64,000 nucleotides of DNA, taken from assembly GCA_002179805.1 (NCBI GenBank), contig NAVB01000171.1, positions 1-64,000 of the forward strand, read 5' to 3'. A program made the translations under genes and the position numbers. Shown in pieces: positions 12,640 through 22,500 of the stretch. The DNA comes from Acanthamoeba lenticulata (Eukaryota > Discosea > Longamoebia > Acanthamoebidae). A model generated the notes under the pieces. The model was given only the letters and a program-made list of their open reading frames with translations, was not told where the DNA came from and made no database searches. The stretch's first letter is position 1. The number at the start of each line of letters is the position of its first letter.

Positions 12640-14560
12640 TCATGGGTCGGGGATGACGTCCTCCGGCGGGAGCTCGGCGATGTCGAGGGGCAGGTCCACG
12701 ATGCGGTGCTTGGAGAACGAGGACAACGGGCGGTTGGGCACCAGATACTCGCGTAACCCTGCGCATCAGAGAATGAAAGGGAAGGAGTCAAGGACAAAGT
12801 TCAAGAAGATAAGATCGTCCGGCGAGGTACATACCGACTCGGCCGTCCTCCGTGCGCGTGAATCCGTCGCCATAGAAGAGGTGAGTGAGGCCGAGCTCGT
12901 GATAGAGGAACGCCCGCGTGTGGCCCAGCGTGCCGCTCGACTCCAAGTAGCTGATGTTGTGACAAGAGTTGAGTCAGGCCAGGCCCTGGGCTGGCGCGCA
13001 CGCGACCAAAGAGAGGCGATCGAACCGCTCCAAGGTCATGTAGTGGTGATGCTCCCGGCCTTCCAGAAACGAGGCGTAGATGTCAAACTCCTCGAACGCC
13101 TCCTGCACTTCCTCCAGCGTCTTCTTTGGCAGCACCTGCGGTGTCGGGGTGATCAACTTCCCGATCGTGATCCGATCGGGCAGAAGGGGGCATGCGTACG
13201 CTCGTGTGAGGCTCCACTTTGGGCCAGGCCTCGGGGAAGACCTCGCGGATGAGGTGGAACACGCCGTCCCATGTGGCCTGTTTGGCCTGCACCTCCGGGA
13301 ACAGGCACAGCTTGAACTCGTAGCCCTCTTTAAAGAGAAGCCACAAGGTCGTTTGCGTTGTTGGTGAAAAACAACAACAAACAAGGGGCAACATGAAGGC
13401 TTCTGTTGTGCGTGCGAGTACCGTCAAGGGTGCGCCGAAGCCAGGGGGTGTCCTTGCCAATGGCCCGCATGATCTCGCGTGGGCTCTTGCCGCACAAGCG
13501 CTCGAGCCCGTCGGGACCCACCACCCAGGACAGCCTAAGAAGCAAAAGAGCACACGATTGGAACTCGTTGGGCTCAATTCAAACCGTGGTCGGGCTGCTG
13601 CCCAGGGCGACTGCGCTATTTTGCACGCAACCGTGGATCGTACCGTTTGTTGGGTTCATCGCTGAGGAGCGTGAAGTCCTCTGGGGTGCGGCCCTTGGTG
13701 ACGCGGCCGCAGATGCCGCGCACGCGCCGGCGTCCGAGTGGCTCTCGCCGCTCGAACAGGTCGGCCAGCTCGTCGATATCGTCCACGACCCACCGCCCCT
13801 CCTCTTCTTCATCCTCGCTCAAGGTGGCAATCTTCTCCTTTTCGTTTGTCGAGCACGTCTCCTCCTCCTCTTCTTCTTCAATCACCTTCTTGCTCGTCCG
13901 ACGCTTGATCCTGTGGCCGTTCTTTTTATCCGACAAATGTTCCACTTCTTCACTCGTGGTTGTGGTGGTGTGTCTCGTAGTCGTTGTGGTGCCGCTATCG
14001 CTGGTGGAGGTGGTCACTGTGGTGTCCACCTCCATGGTGTGTCGCGCCCGGTCGCCACGCCTGCGGGGATCCTCGAGCACCATGGTGGCAGAGTCGTGCC
14101 GGTGGTAGGTCGTGACTTGGGGTGGAGCGGGATGTTCCGCTGTACAGTGCTTTTTGCTCTTGTCAAGCTGCTCTCGTTCGTTGTTGCTCGCTGCTGACTC
14201 GTGGCTTTGCATCGCGCTGAGCGCACTGAACGTGTGGCCGTACTTGTGCAGGGGCCCTCGTTCATGCCGTCCCGCCTCGCGTGTCCGAAGCGTTCGCGAG
14301 GTGAGAAACGAGTTCACAGCTTCGTCGAACTCGACCAGTGCGTCACCCGATTTTTCTGTAAGTTTTGCCTTGACTTGCTGTCCCGTCCACAGGCTGGGTT
14401 CTTCCTGCCCTTGAACCAGTTCAAGTTGCACGCGTTTTGAACAACGAAAGAGGCGAAGAAAAGCTGGAAGAGAAACGAAAAGGAAAAAGATTCTGCGGAA
14501 GAAATGGCACATTTTTCTCCGGCAGGAACAGTGCTGTTCGCACACCACACCTGGTCCCAT
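12640..14560 (-). CDS. Conserved-looking protein of unknown function, acidic middle
   Basis: Exons 14560-13644, 13534-13422, 13327-13200, 13135-13002, 12950-12835 and 12758-12640 join in phase to 508 residues. Residues about 17-37 are hydrophobic (RIFFLFVSLPAFLRLF) and could be a signal anchor. The middle is low complexity: a Thr-rich run, a basic KKNGHRIKRR patch, then EEEEEE and DEEEEEG. The C-terminal 230 residues look like a folded domain, with segments such as WVVGPDGLERLCGKSPREIM, WDGVFHLIREVFPEAWPKV and FLYHELGLTHLFYGDGF. I do not recognise the family. The start at 14560 lies only 10 bases from the hybrid kinase 2 stop, so the true start may be the ATG at 14512. Confidence 0.7.
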
Positions 14561-14570
14561 GAGCGCGGCG

Positions 14571-17424
14571 CTACGCGGGCTGGCTTGTGCTGGTGGTCCG
14601 CGGCTCAGGCAACTGCAGTTGTGATTGTTTCCACTTGTCGAGCGCGGCAGCGAGGGCCTCGCGTCGCAGAGGCTTGAACAAGACGTCCGACATGCCCACC
14701 TCGAGACATCGCTTCTCGTATTCCTGCACAGTTGTTGATCGAGGCACCTTTAGCAAGAGCAACGTCTTCTCATTGCGGACAATCGACCAATCGACCTACC
14801 TTGGTGGCGGACGCGGTGAGGGCCACGATGGGCAGCGGCCGTCGCGAGTCACCTGTGGAGCCGGTTCGCTTCTCCTGCTCGCGGGCTCGAATGTGTTGCG
14901 TGGCCTGAAACCCATCCATCACTTAACCGCGCACTTGTGCGTCAGCCAGCCGGCCAGTGACCGCCTGCGGCCGGCTGCGGGGAAAGGCGCGAACCTGGCA
15001 TCTGGCAATCCATGAGGACGAGGTCGAATCCAGCGAGGTCCTCGCCCAACATATTCAGGCACTCCTCCCCGTTGTTTGCAATCTGCCGCGGCTCGGGGGG
15101 TCAGCACTACTCGGTACGTCAAATCCTCTCGTTCTTGTGGGGGGGGGGCAACAAACCGTGACAGAACAACCGAGCGTGGTGAGCATGCGCTTGCCCACCT
15201 TTTGGTTGATTAAGTTGTCTTCCACCAGCAGAACCTTGAGTCCAGGAAACTGCTTCTGTTGTTGCTGTTCTCTTGATATTGATGTCGACGTCACCACTGC
15301 CGAGGGCGTCGATGATGCTGGCGCCGGTTTCTCGTCTTTGGCTCCTTCGTCGGCTTTGCCAGCCACAACGGGGTCTTTGACGGGACACTGCGCAGGGCTC
15401 GGCTCGGGTGGCGTAAGCAATGGCCGGGTCTGGGCCGTGGCGCCGCCCTTGCGCGGCTCAGGTGCGACCGGCAGGTGGAATCGACACCTGTTGTTGATGT
15501 CGAACGGCCGATGTCAACCGACCGCGAGGGTTCAAGTACGCGCCGCAAAAGGCGATGGCGGATGCGACGTACGTGAAGGTGGAGCCGCGGCCGGGCTCGC
15601 TCTCGCACTCGATGCTCCCGCCCATGGCCTGGCACAGCCGCTGGCTGATGGCCAGCCCCAGGCCCGACCCTCCGAACCGGCGGCAGATCGACGTGTCCAG
15701 CTGCGAAAACGGCTGTTCGACCACCAGCAGAGGTGAGCCCTCGAGCTTCACGATCAGGGCTTGAGGGAGATGACCGTACCGAGAAGAGCAGCTGGCGGTT
15801 CTCGGGGCTAATGCCGATGCCTGCGGAGACGCCATGCCAGGTTAGAGCCCCGCAAGAGGGAACATGAAGCATCGACCGACGCAAGTACCGGTGTCGGCGA
15901 CGGCAGCCAAGATCTCGTCGGGGTGGTCCTGGTCGTCGTTGCGCACGGTCACCGTCACGGACCCGCCCTCTGGCGTGAACTTGAGCGCGTTGGACAGCAG
16001 GTTGAAGATCACCTGCCGGTACCGCAGCGGGTCGCCGATGTGCATCGCATGCGCCACGGCCAGCTTGAGCGCCAGCGCCTGGCGCTTCTTGTCGGCCGTG
16101 ATCTGGAGCAGGTGGACGGTCCGCTGGGTCTCGTCGACGATGGAGAAGGGGATGGCCTCGAGCTGGAGCTGGTTGGACTCGATGCGCTCAAAGTCGAGGA
16201 TGTCGCTCACCAGCGACAGCAGGTGCTCCCCGCAGTCTGTCGTGTGTTTCCACGACAAAGGTGAGGACATCTGGCCCATCTCTAGCCGCAGCACAAGCAA
16301 GGGACACGTACCGGAAATGATGGACAACGCTTGGCGCGCTTTGGAGCCGGGCGAGATCATGTCCTGCAGCTCCTGGCTCATGGCGATGATGCCGTGCATC
16401 GGCGTGCGCAGCTCTGCGTTGGCCACGACCGGCTTGAGACCAACAACTCGGCATGCGGGCCTGCGATGTAGGAGGGAGGCGTACCGTGGCTCATGTTGGC
16501 GAGGAACTCGGACTTGGCCTGTGTGGCGCGGCGCAGCTCGGCGTTGGTCGCGTTCTTCTCGCGGAGGGTTGTTCGCAGTCGGTCCACGGCTCGGGCGCAC
16601 GCATGGTGGTGACAAGTCGAGAGGCTGATGATCAAAAGGAACAACCAGCAATCGCAGAACGACTCTCCTATGTCGACAAAAAACGCGGACATGTCAATGC
16701 ACACCACACGTGATGTGTTCTACAACAAGGCGAAGAAGAGACGAATACCGGCCAGGGTATGACGGACGGCGGTGGGCGGGAGGAGGGTCGTTAAGTCAAA
16801 GTGTTTCCGCACGTAGCGAAGGATCGTCGTCTGGACGCAGATGAAAACGAGGGCTACGATGCAGGCCCGGAAGCCGCGAACGTAGAGGAAGAGCAGCGGG
16901 ATGGTGACGAACCACGCGTAGAGGTCGCGCTCGCTGCTGTCGGTCAGCACACACGTCGAGTAGACCCCGTCGAGGACGCCGCAGTAGAGGAGCAGGCCCA
17001 CGGCCAAACGGGCCTGGCGTCGGCGCCGCTCGAGCGGCGAGAGGCCCGGACGGCAGCTGCGGCCTTGCCACATGGAAAGGAAAAGAAGCACGGCCGGGAC
17101 CAGCGTGCACACGACGCACATGAGCGAGCTGATCGAGAAATAGCGCTCAAAGCAGGCCTGGGCGAGGCCCAGGAGCAAGGAGCACACGCAACACAAGAAG
17201 ATATAGAGCTGGAGGAACGGTTTGCGGCAGTCGTCCTCGTCTTCTTCATCGTCTTCCGCGCCAGCCGACGCGTCCCCAAAGGAAAACGACTCGTCCAGCG
17301 AAGAGCTCGGCGGCTTCTCTGGTGGCGCTGGTTCACGGGTAGTGCTTGGCTCGTCGCCGCCAAGAGCGCCTTTTGAAGACCAAAAGAGCAGCTGCTTCAG
17401 GGTCTGTTGTGCTGAAGTCATCAT
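14571..17424 (-). CDS. Hybrid histidine kinase 2
   Basis: Ten exons: 17424-16749, 16667-16485, 16413-16312, 16236-15889, 15820-15780, 15712-15573, 15487-15157, 15082-14995, 14921-14800 and 14723-14571, giving 727 residues. It has the same layout as hybrid kinase 1. An acidic N-terminus (EDDEEDEDD) precedes six membrane segments that end in CHHHAC. The H-box is [11 protein letters not shown] (His about 286), followed by HATPase N- and G-boxes ([21 protein letters not shown]). A Pro/Ser/Gln-rich linker leads to the receiver (VLLVEDN, phospho-acceptor Asp about 632, ASATKEY). Only this copy has an intron inside the sensor, at HTLAG|ESF. Its closest relative in the window is hybrid kinase 3. Confidence 0.93.
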
Positions 17425-17902
17425 CACTCTCTCAACTTGAGGTTTAGGTAGTTTGGGTTCTGAGAGTGCTGCAGAAGAAGGAAGAACTGAACCTGGTGAC
17501 TACCACCTTTGCATCAGACGATATGTCTTGTCGTGGCGCGTGGCCTGGGAGTGAGCTGACGCCAGGCACCAGACAAAAAGGCAACGACTCTGGCACAGCT
17601 TTTTTCCTCTTGGTTCAGGGTCTGCAGAACCAAGCGCGAGACTTGCTCCTCCGCTTCCGGTGCTTTACGCCACGGCGGTCGGCGATTGATGGTGACGGTC
17701 GTCCTGCCCCTCCGTTCTTGCTTTAAAGCTATCCACATTGCCTTATTCGTGCTGGATCTGCTTTGGGAGGTGGGCGTGTGAGGTTTCGGTTCACTCCCCT
17801 TTTTTCCCTTTTTCACGGTTACGCTTCTGCATTCTTCCGGTGAAGTACACTGGTCACGACTTGAGGTAGATACACACAAATGAGTCGTTTATGTTATGGA
17901 AC
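17425..17902. other. Intergenic region with no gene seen
   Basis: This is the upstream flank of hybrid kinase 2 and the 3' flank of the beta-lactamase-fold gene. Only short ORFs without recognisable sequence are present. Confidence 0.5.
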
Positions 17903-19081
17903 TCACTGCTTCAAGACCTTCCAGTAATCGCCATCAGAGCCCATGAAGACGTTGCCATAGGTGTAGCCAGCGGCGCGGAAGGACTCGACAAGCTCCTCGG
18001 GGTCGATGTCCTCGGGGATAATGTGGCTGAGGATGAGGTTCTTGACGCGGGCCCGCTGCGCCAGGCCGGCCAGATCCTCAATGCTGGTGTGCGACACCAT
18101 GCCGCCGCAGTAGAAGGTGTCGGCGTTGGAGGCGCCGGCGTCGACCAGGCTCTGGTGGTACTCGTAGGCCCAGGTTTGGTTGATCACTTCGTGGATGAGG
18201 TAGTCGGCGTTGCGCGACAAGCTCTCGATCAGCGGGCTGTAGGCCGTGTCTCCGCTCACCACGACCTTGACGTCCTTGGTCTGGACGACGTAGCCCACGG
18301 CCGGCTCGAAGGACTTGTGCGGCACGAGGACCGCCGTCACGTTGGCGCCGCCAAGGGAGAACAGGGGGATCATCGAGTTGGTCTCATCGACGTTGAACTC
18401 GTGCGTCTCGAAGTTGAGCGAATCGGCGTTGGCGCTGCCCACGTGCACGCAAGTGCCGTTGACAATGCGGGTGACTCGGGCGTAGGCGTCCGGCGCGTAG
18501 AAGGTGCGCAGAGCGCCGGCCAGGTCGTTGAGACCCTGCGGGCCGTAGACGTGGACCTTGTTGGCCCCGCGGCGGCCGCGGACGAAGCCGAGGTTGAGCA
18601 GGAAGCCCAAGTCGCCGATGTGGTCCGAGTGGTAGTGCGTCAAGGCCAAGCGGCGCAGCTTCACAGACCAGTCCTGGCACTTGTACTTGCCGAGGTCGCG
18701 AGCGATGCCCGTGCCGGCGTCGATGAGGAAGTAGGTGCCGTCGGGCAGCACGAAGCCTGTGCCGTAGCGATTGCCGCTGGTCGGCTGCGGGCTGCCGACG
18801 CCGTGGGTCATGATGTCGATGCCGCTCCAGCGGTCCCAGAGGCGCGAGTTGGTCTTGGTGGTGTCGCAAAGGTCGCTACGGCAGGCCGTCGCCACATCGG
18901 AGCACGAGGCGTACTCGGTCTCGCGCCAGTTCTTGTTCTTGTGCTTGTTGTTTCCGTTGCCGTGGCCGTGGCCGTGGCCATTGCCATTGCCGTTGTTCTT
19001 GCCGGCAGAAACGGAGACGGCAAGCGCAGCCAGGACCACGAGGATCAACAGAAGCGCGGCAGACTTGGTCGAGACCAACAT
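17903..19081 (-). CDS. Secreted metallo-beta-lactamase-fold hydrolase (RNase Z/arylsulfatase-like)
   Basis: A single uninterrupted exon encodes 392 residues. An N-terminal signal peptide (SAALLLILVVLAALAVSVSA) is followed by a low-complexity Gly/Asn/His segment (NGHGHGHGNGN). The metal-binding motif THYHSDHIGD lies in a classic metallo-beta-lactamase fold. Downstream ligands fit VVVSGDTAYS (Asp) and LILSHIIPED (His). The overall pattern, a GTGFVLPDGTYFLIDAG strand followed by the HxHxDH loop, resembles secreted bacterial RNase Z-like hydrolases; the substrate cannot be read from sequence. The start is the ATG at 19081, because upstream in-frame codons are not ATG and the signal peptide begins there. 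It is intronless among intron-rich genes, and diverges from the giant kinase gene across 474 bp. Confidence 0.9.
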   Translation of the reverse strand: MLVSTKSAALLLILVVLAALAVSVSAGKNNGNGNGHGHGHGNGNNKHKNKNWRETEYASCSDVATACRSDLCDTTKTNSRLWDRWSGIDIMTHGVGSPQPTSGNRYGTGFVLPDGTYFLIDAGTGIARDLGKYKCQDWSVKLRRLALTHYHSDHIGDLGFLLNLGFVRGRRGANKVHVYGPQGLNDLAGALRTFYAPDAYARVTRIVNGTCVHVGSANADSLNFETHEFNVDETNSMIPLFSLGGANVTAVLVPHKSFEPAVGYVVQTKDVKVVVSGDTAYSPLIESLSRNADYLIHEVINQTWAYEYHQSLVDAGASNADTFYCGGMVSHTSIEDLAGLAQRARVKNLILSHIIPEDIDPEELVESFRAAGYTYGNVFMGSDGDYWKVLKQ

Positions 19082-19555
19082 GGTGCGGTGAGGTGGGGGG
19101 CGAGGTGAGAGTAGACGGTAATTGTACAGGAGGCTGCTGTTGAGTGATGATTGTTTCAATTGCGTTGTGTTGAGGTGGAGGATCCGTTTTATAAGCCAGT
19201 TGCGGCCTTGACACTGTCAACCAGTTTACCCAGTGGCGTAGTGTTTGGGTCGCCTGTGGCGTCGGGCCTACACGCATGCGCCCTTACGCAGAGCGTTTAA
19301 TGGTCGAGCTGTTGAAGGTAACCATAAAACGGAGTTCATATCATATGTAGAGGTGTTTTTGGCTTGGTCGCGCTGTGACGCTGTTGTGACACTGTTCTGT
19401 GCTCTGCCATTGGCTGAGAATTCCTCATGCGCTCACGGTTGCGTTGCATCTTAGTGGTTAAAGCCAAGTTTAGATAACAAAACTCCGTAAGAAATTAATT
19501 TTTCAGACGTGGCGAGACCATTGTACCACACGTAACCTTCTAGCACATCAAGGCC
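19082..19555. promoter_or_regulatory. Divergent promoter region
   Basis: This 474-bp spacer separates the start codons of the beta-lactamase-fold gene (minus) and the double-kinase receptor gene (plus), so it must hold both promoters. A TATA-like element lies at 19187-19195 on the minus side. I saw no clear TATA box for the plus-strand gene. Confidence 0.5.
19187..19195 (-). promoter_or_regulatory. TATA-like box for the beta-lactamase-fold gene
   Basis: The minus strand reads CTTATAAAA about 105 bp upstream of the ATG at 19081. This position would suit transcription starting about 30 bp downstream with a 5' leader of around 75 nt. It is predicted from sequence only. Confidence 0.45.
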
Positions 19556-22500
19556 ATGAGGCTCCAGCGGTCCACCCTCCCTGCCCTCTTCCTCGCTCTG
19601 GCCTTTGTTTCTTGCTTCCTCGCAAGCTCTGGGGCGGTCGAGTTCGCCAACCAGCCGCAAATCATGGTGATCGCCGGCAACGAGCGAGGCGCGTCACTCT
19701 TCACGGCTATCAACAACGCCTACGCCTCGGAGACGGACGCGATCACAACCGCCTATGAGGTGAGCGGCTCCGTGTCGGCTGATCTCGAGAACTACGGCTA
19801 CGACCTTAACGACGCCGTGATTAGCCTGTCTCGCCTCAACCCGTCCGTGCTCGACGAGGGCTGGACTTTGCTTCCCATTGCAGCGTACGGCTTCGTCGTC
19901 ACAGTACCCAATGCCGCGGCGCCTGTCGTGCTCAACCGAACCGTACTGGCCGCCATCTGGTCTGGCGCCATTGCCCGCTGGGAGGACGAGGCCATCGCAG
20001 CCCTCAACGGCGGGGTTTCGCCTCTCACGGGCGATATCACGCTGGTCGTGGCCAACCACACGTCGGCCGACGACGAATTCGCCAGCATGACGGGCGTGTT
20101 CGGCCGTGCGCTGGCCCGCTTCGACCCGTCTGGGTTTGGCGCGGCCTACGCGGCGCACAACAATCGCCTTGCGGAGACGCTCCTCGCCACGGTGGGTCCG
20201 ACGCGCGTTGTGGTCACCGCTACCAACGCGCAGGGCGAACGAGCCTATGCGGCCGTCAACGGCACCGGCTTGGTGATGACCTACCTCCTTCACGAGAGCG
20301 CTCGGTCCGCCAACGTGGCGTTCGCCCGCCTCAAGAACCGGGCTGGGACAGTGCTGAACGCGCCCACAACCGCCTCAATCACCGCCGCGCTCGACGACTT
20401 CGACCCGACGACGGCCGAGGCAGAGCTTGACATGGACATCGTCGACGGACCTGGCGCCCAGTCCTGGCCGCTAGCAGGTATCATGTTCGGCATCATTCGA
20501 ACGCACGTCAACCGGAGCGAGTGTTCACTGAGCAATGCGGCGCTTACGCTCTTCTCTTGGCTTCACCTCAACGACAACGCCATGGGCACGATCACGGCCA
20601 ACGGCCTCACGACGCTCACCCTCGGGTTCCAGCGCCGCACGATCGACGCCATGGGCACGGTCACGTGCAACGGCGTCTCGGCCATCACGGCCTCGGTCGC
20701 CCTCGGCTCCGGCACGCCGCTGCCGCTGTGGGCCGCGCTGGCCTCCAACTACGACCCGCAGGGCGGCGTCTTTCGGCTCAAATACTTCCAACGCAACCAA
20801 AACATCGCGATGCCGCTCGTGCGCGACTACAAGATCGACTACGGCACCGTTACTTTGGCCGCTCTGCCCGACGCTTACAAAACGGCCCAGCCGGACCTCA
20901 TGCTGATCCCCATGTTCTTCATGGGCCACGTCGTGGCTTACAACATTCCCGACATTCCTCGGTCAGCCGCACCTCTCGTGCTCTCGCTCGACGTCATCGC
21001 CGCCATCTACCTGAACCAAGTCACCTTGTGGAACGACACGAGGATCACCGACCTCAACCCCGACCTGAAGCCGTACCTGCCTGGTCAGCCCATCATCATC
21101 GTGCTCAACAAGGGCGGGCCTGTGAACGAGGCTGGCGGCCCAGCGGGCGGCAACCCCAACAAGGGCCTCGCGCAGATGCTCTCGGCCGTGCCGGGCTTCG
21201 CCGACGCGGTGATCTCCAACAACGGCAACAACATCACCTACCCGATCGAGTCAACCGACCGAGTCATCCTCGGCGGCCGGGCCGACCTGCCTCCCTACCT
21301 TGCCAACACGTCGTACAGCATTGGCGAGTACGGCTACTCGTCGATGAGCTTCTACCGCACCATCCGCTACGCGACGCTGATCAACGCCTACGGCGGCCTT
21401 GTGAAGCCCTCGGCTGAGGCGCTCACGGCCGCGGCCAATACGATCACCGAGATCCCCTCGAATGGCTTTGTCATCAACGCGCCCGGAGAGGCCAGCTGGC
21501 CCGTGGGCTCGTGGAACTCGTTCATGTTCCACGCCAACACGCTGCCCAACTGCGCCAAGACCACGGCCCTCCTCGACTGGTTCTACTGGGTGCAGACGTC
21601 GGAGGAGGCCAGCCGGCTGGTCGAGTCGATGAACTGCCTGGTGTCGAGCAAGGTCGACTGGCTTGCCCCGCGCGTGCTCGCTTCGTTGGCTCGCACCACC
21701 TGCCCCTCGACCGGCCTGTCGGCCTTCTCGCTTAGCCCGTGCGTCACCTTTATTGACGGCGCCAACGAGACCGCGATCATGTGCTCGGGCCACGGCTCTT
21801 GCTCATCGACGCGGTCTGGCGCGTCGGGCTCGGCGAGCTCAGCCTCGGCCACCTGCCTCTGCGACCCTGGCTGGGAAGGCGCCCAGTGCGCGACGCCCGT
21901 CTCGGCAGACAGCTCGGACTCGTCCGTCGTGGGCATCGCAGTGGGCGTCAGCGTGGGCGGAGCCGCGCTGCTCCTGCTCATCTTGCTGATCATCGTCATC
22001 ATCTTCTTCGTGCCTTACTACTTCCTGCTTCTGCGCGCGCGCAACCGCGACGCCGACTGGGAGATCCGCATCGAGGACATCGAGCTGGGCCCCATTTTGG
22101 GCCAAGGCGGCTACGGTGAAGTCCGGCGGGCCCTGTGGAAGGGCACCGAGGTCGCCGTCAAGATGCTGCGGGCCGGCTCGCTGAGCAGAGAGGCCGAGCG
22201 CAACTTCAAGGACGAGGTGCGGGTGATGACCGCCCTGCGGCACCCCAACGTCGTGCTCTTCATGGCGGCCTGCACGAAGCCGCCGCACCTGGCCATCGTC
22301 ATGGAGTACATGGCGCTCGGCTCGCTGCATGACCTCCTGGACAACGAACTCGTCACGAACATCCCGTTCGGGCTCAAGGCCAAGGTCGCCTACCAGGCGG
22401 CCAAGGGCATGCACTTCCTCCACTCGTCGGGCGTGGTCCACCGCGACCTCAAGTCGCTCAACGTCCTGCTCGACGCCAAGTGGAACGCCAAGATCTCCGA

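Noticed and set aside
17891..19108. 405-codon plus-strand ORF
   Set aside because: It is exactly antisense to the beta-lactamase-fold gene, which has a signal peptide and a HxHxDH motif.
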